7,137 nt of DNA from an uncultured Eubacteriales bacterium (GTDB lineage: Bacteria; Bacillota; Clostridia; Oscillospirales; CAG-272), in the NCBI GenBank assembly GCA_934489945.1, contig CAKSSY010000078.1:1-7137 (forward strand), in the 5' to 3' direction. Numbering within the stretch: the stretch's first letter is position 1; every line of letters starts with the position of its first letter. A model generated the notes under the pieces. That model did no database searches. It was not told the origin of the DNA and was given only the letters and a program-made list of their open reading frames with translations. Shown here in pieces: positions 6,552 to 7,137 of this stretch. The position numbers and the translations under genes are program-made.

Positions 6552-7137
6552 TTATTTATCTGTGTTTTTTTGCTGAGTCAGAATCAATCGCTCCAACTCT
6601 TTTGCCGCGACACTAAGTGACTGCTCACACCGCTTCACGATGCGAATCTCACGTTCGGGAAGCGGTTTTTCCGTTTCTATTGGAAAAATACCTTCGACAT
6701 CGGCAAGAAATTCTTTCGGAACAAAACCAATTCCAAGTCCTGCCTTGACCATCGGCAAAATCTGGTCTGCTGTCGCCGCTTCAATTTCGGGATCATACCG
6801 AAATCCCTCACTCGCAAAAAACTGTAAATACAGTTCAAAAGATTTTGTTTGTCTTCCAAGAGAGATCATCGGATATCTAAACAATTGTTCAAATCCGATC
6901 TTGCTTTTCAAAAGCTCCGAAAAAACAGGATTACAAATCGCAACTTCGCGGAACTTCTGGATTGTAACTTCCTCTACCGTAGCGGACGGCAAAGTCGGTG
7001 TTGTTACCACCGCAATATCTGCAATACCATTCTTGATTGCATCCACCGCTTGTGGCGTAGAGGAATTACTGATTTTAAGACGAATACCCGGATAGAGTTC
7101 CCGGTATTTTTTCAGCACCGGTAACAGAACACAATGT
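6552..7137 (-). CDS. LysR-type transcriptional regulator, C-terminal effector-binding domain (partial at window edge)
   Basis: The reading frame stays open to the right edge and shows 194 residues. The N-terminal winged helix-turn-helix and linker helix (about 100 residues in this 300-residue family) lie outside the window. The visible part opens with LLPVLKKYRELYPGIRL, the usual start of the first effector subdomain. It continues with SNSSTPQAVDAI at about 24-35 (the loop that contacts the ligand in this family), NGIADIAVV at about 36-44, and GLGIGFVP at about 133-140, another family hallmark. The GTG at 7116-7118 is an internal valine codon, not the start. Such proteins usually control a divergent neighbour, here beyond the window. 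The co-inducer cannot be told from this domain. The convergent DUF1599 gene is not in the position of a typical target. Confidence 0.92.
   Translation of the reverse strand, partial: HCVLLPVLKKYRELYPGIRLKISNSSTPQAVDAIKNGIADIAVVTTPTLPSATVEEVTIQKFREVAICNPVFSELLKSKIGFEQLFRYPMISLGRQTKSFELYLQFFASEGFRYDPEIEAATADQILPMVKAGLGIGFVPKEFLADVEGIFPIETEKPLPEREIRIVKRCEQSLSVAAKELERLILTQQKNTDK

Noticed and set aside
6640..7095. A 151-codon plus-strand open frame opposite the LysR gene
   Set aside because: The minus-strand frame has clear LysR effector-domain motifs, is open to the window edge and has a fitting terminator. The plus-strand translation shows no domain and no ribosome binding site.
6552..7118. A complete 188-residue protein starting at GTG 7116-7118
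   Set aside because: The frame continues upstream to the edge with residues typical of a LysR effector domain (LLP before VLKKY), so the GTG is an internal valine codon and the gene is cut by the window.

Overview
The window looks like chromosomal DNA from a low-to-moderate GC Gram-positive bacterium, most likely a gut-type Clostridia (Bacillota). The signs are strong GGAGG-type ribosome binding sites, consensus sigma-A promoters with 17-bp spacers, a terminator-type lysine riboswitch, a TIGR03905-type TSCPD protein (a family I associate with Clostridia) and an HtpG with no C-terminal tail. The taxonomic call is inference. No mobile element, CRISPR array, tRNA or rRNA was seen.

Left block (1-3589, + strand). 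Three closely spaced genes look like one transcription unit: an AI-2E/PerM-family membrane protein, the Hsp90 chaperone HtpG, and a 93-residue four-cysteine TSCPD protein. The gaps are 26 and 3 bp. The third gene's ribosome binding site lies across the end of htpG. No intrinsic terminator follows the third gene.

Middle block (3586-5656, + strand). A consensus promoter begins inside the stop codon of the TSCPD gene. It drives a lysine riboswitch (L box) of about 157 nt, then a terminator hairpin, then an NhaC-superfamily antiporter-like transporter. An L box in front of an NhaC-type protein matches the predicted lysine transporter class called LysW, so the protein more likely moves lysine than sodium and protons alone. 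Lysine should stabilise the aptamer, let the terminator form and switch the transporter off. A candidate terminator and a perfect 20-bp-arm palindrome follow the gene.

Right block (5730-7137). A near-consensus promoter precedes a 198-residue protein built from two tandem DUF1599 (Nmad1-like) domains, offset by exactly 106 residues without gaps. It converges on a minus-strand LysR-type regulator that runs off the right edge; only its effector-binding domain is visible. A hairpin between them fits best as the terminator of the LysR gene.

No clearly new multi-gene system is visible. The best leads are the lysine-controlled NhaC protein and its antiterminator geometry, the promoter nested in the upstream stop codon, the duplicated DUF1599 protein, the long palindrome, and the coupling of a four-cysteine protein to HtpG.
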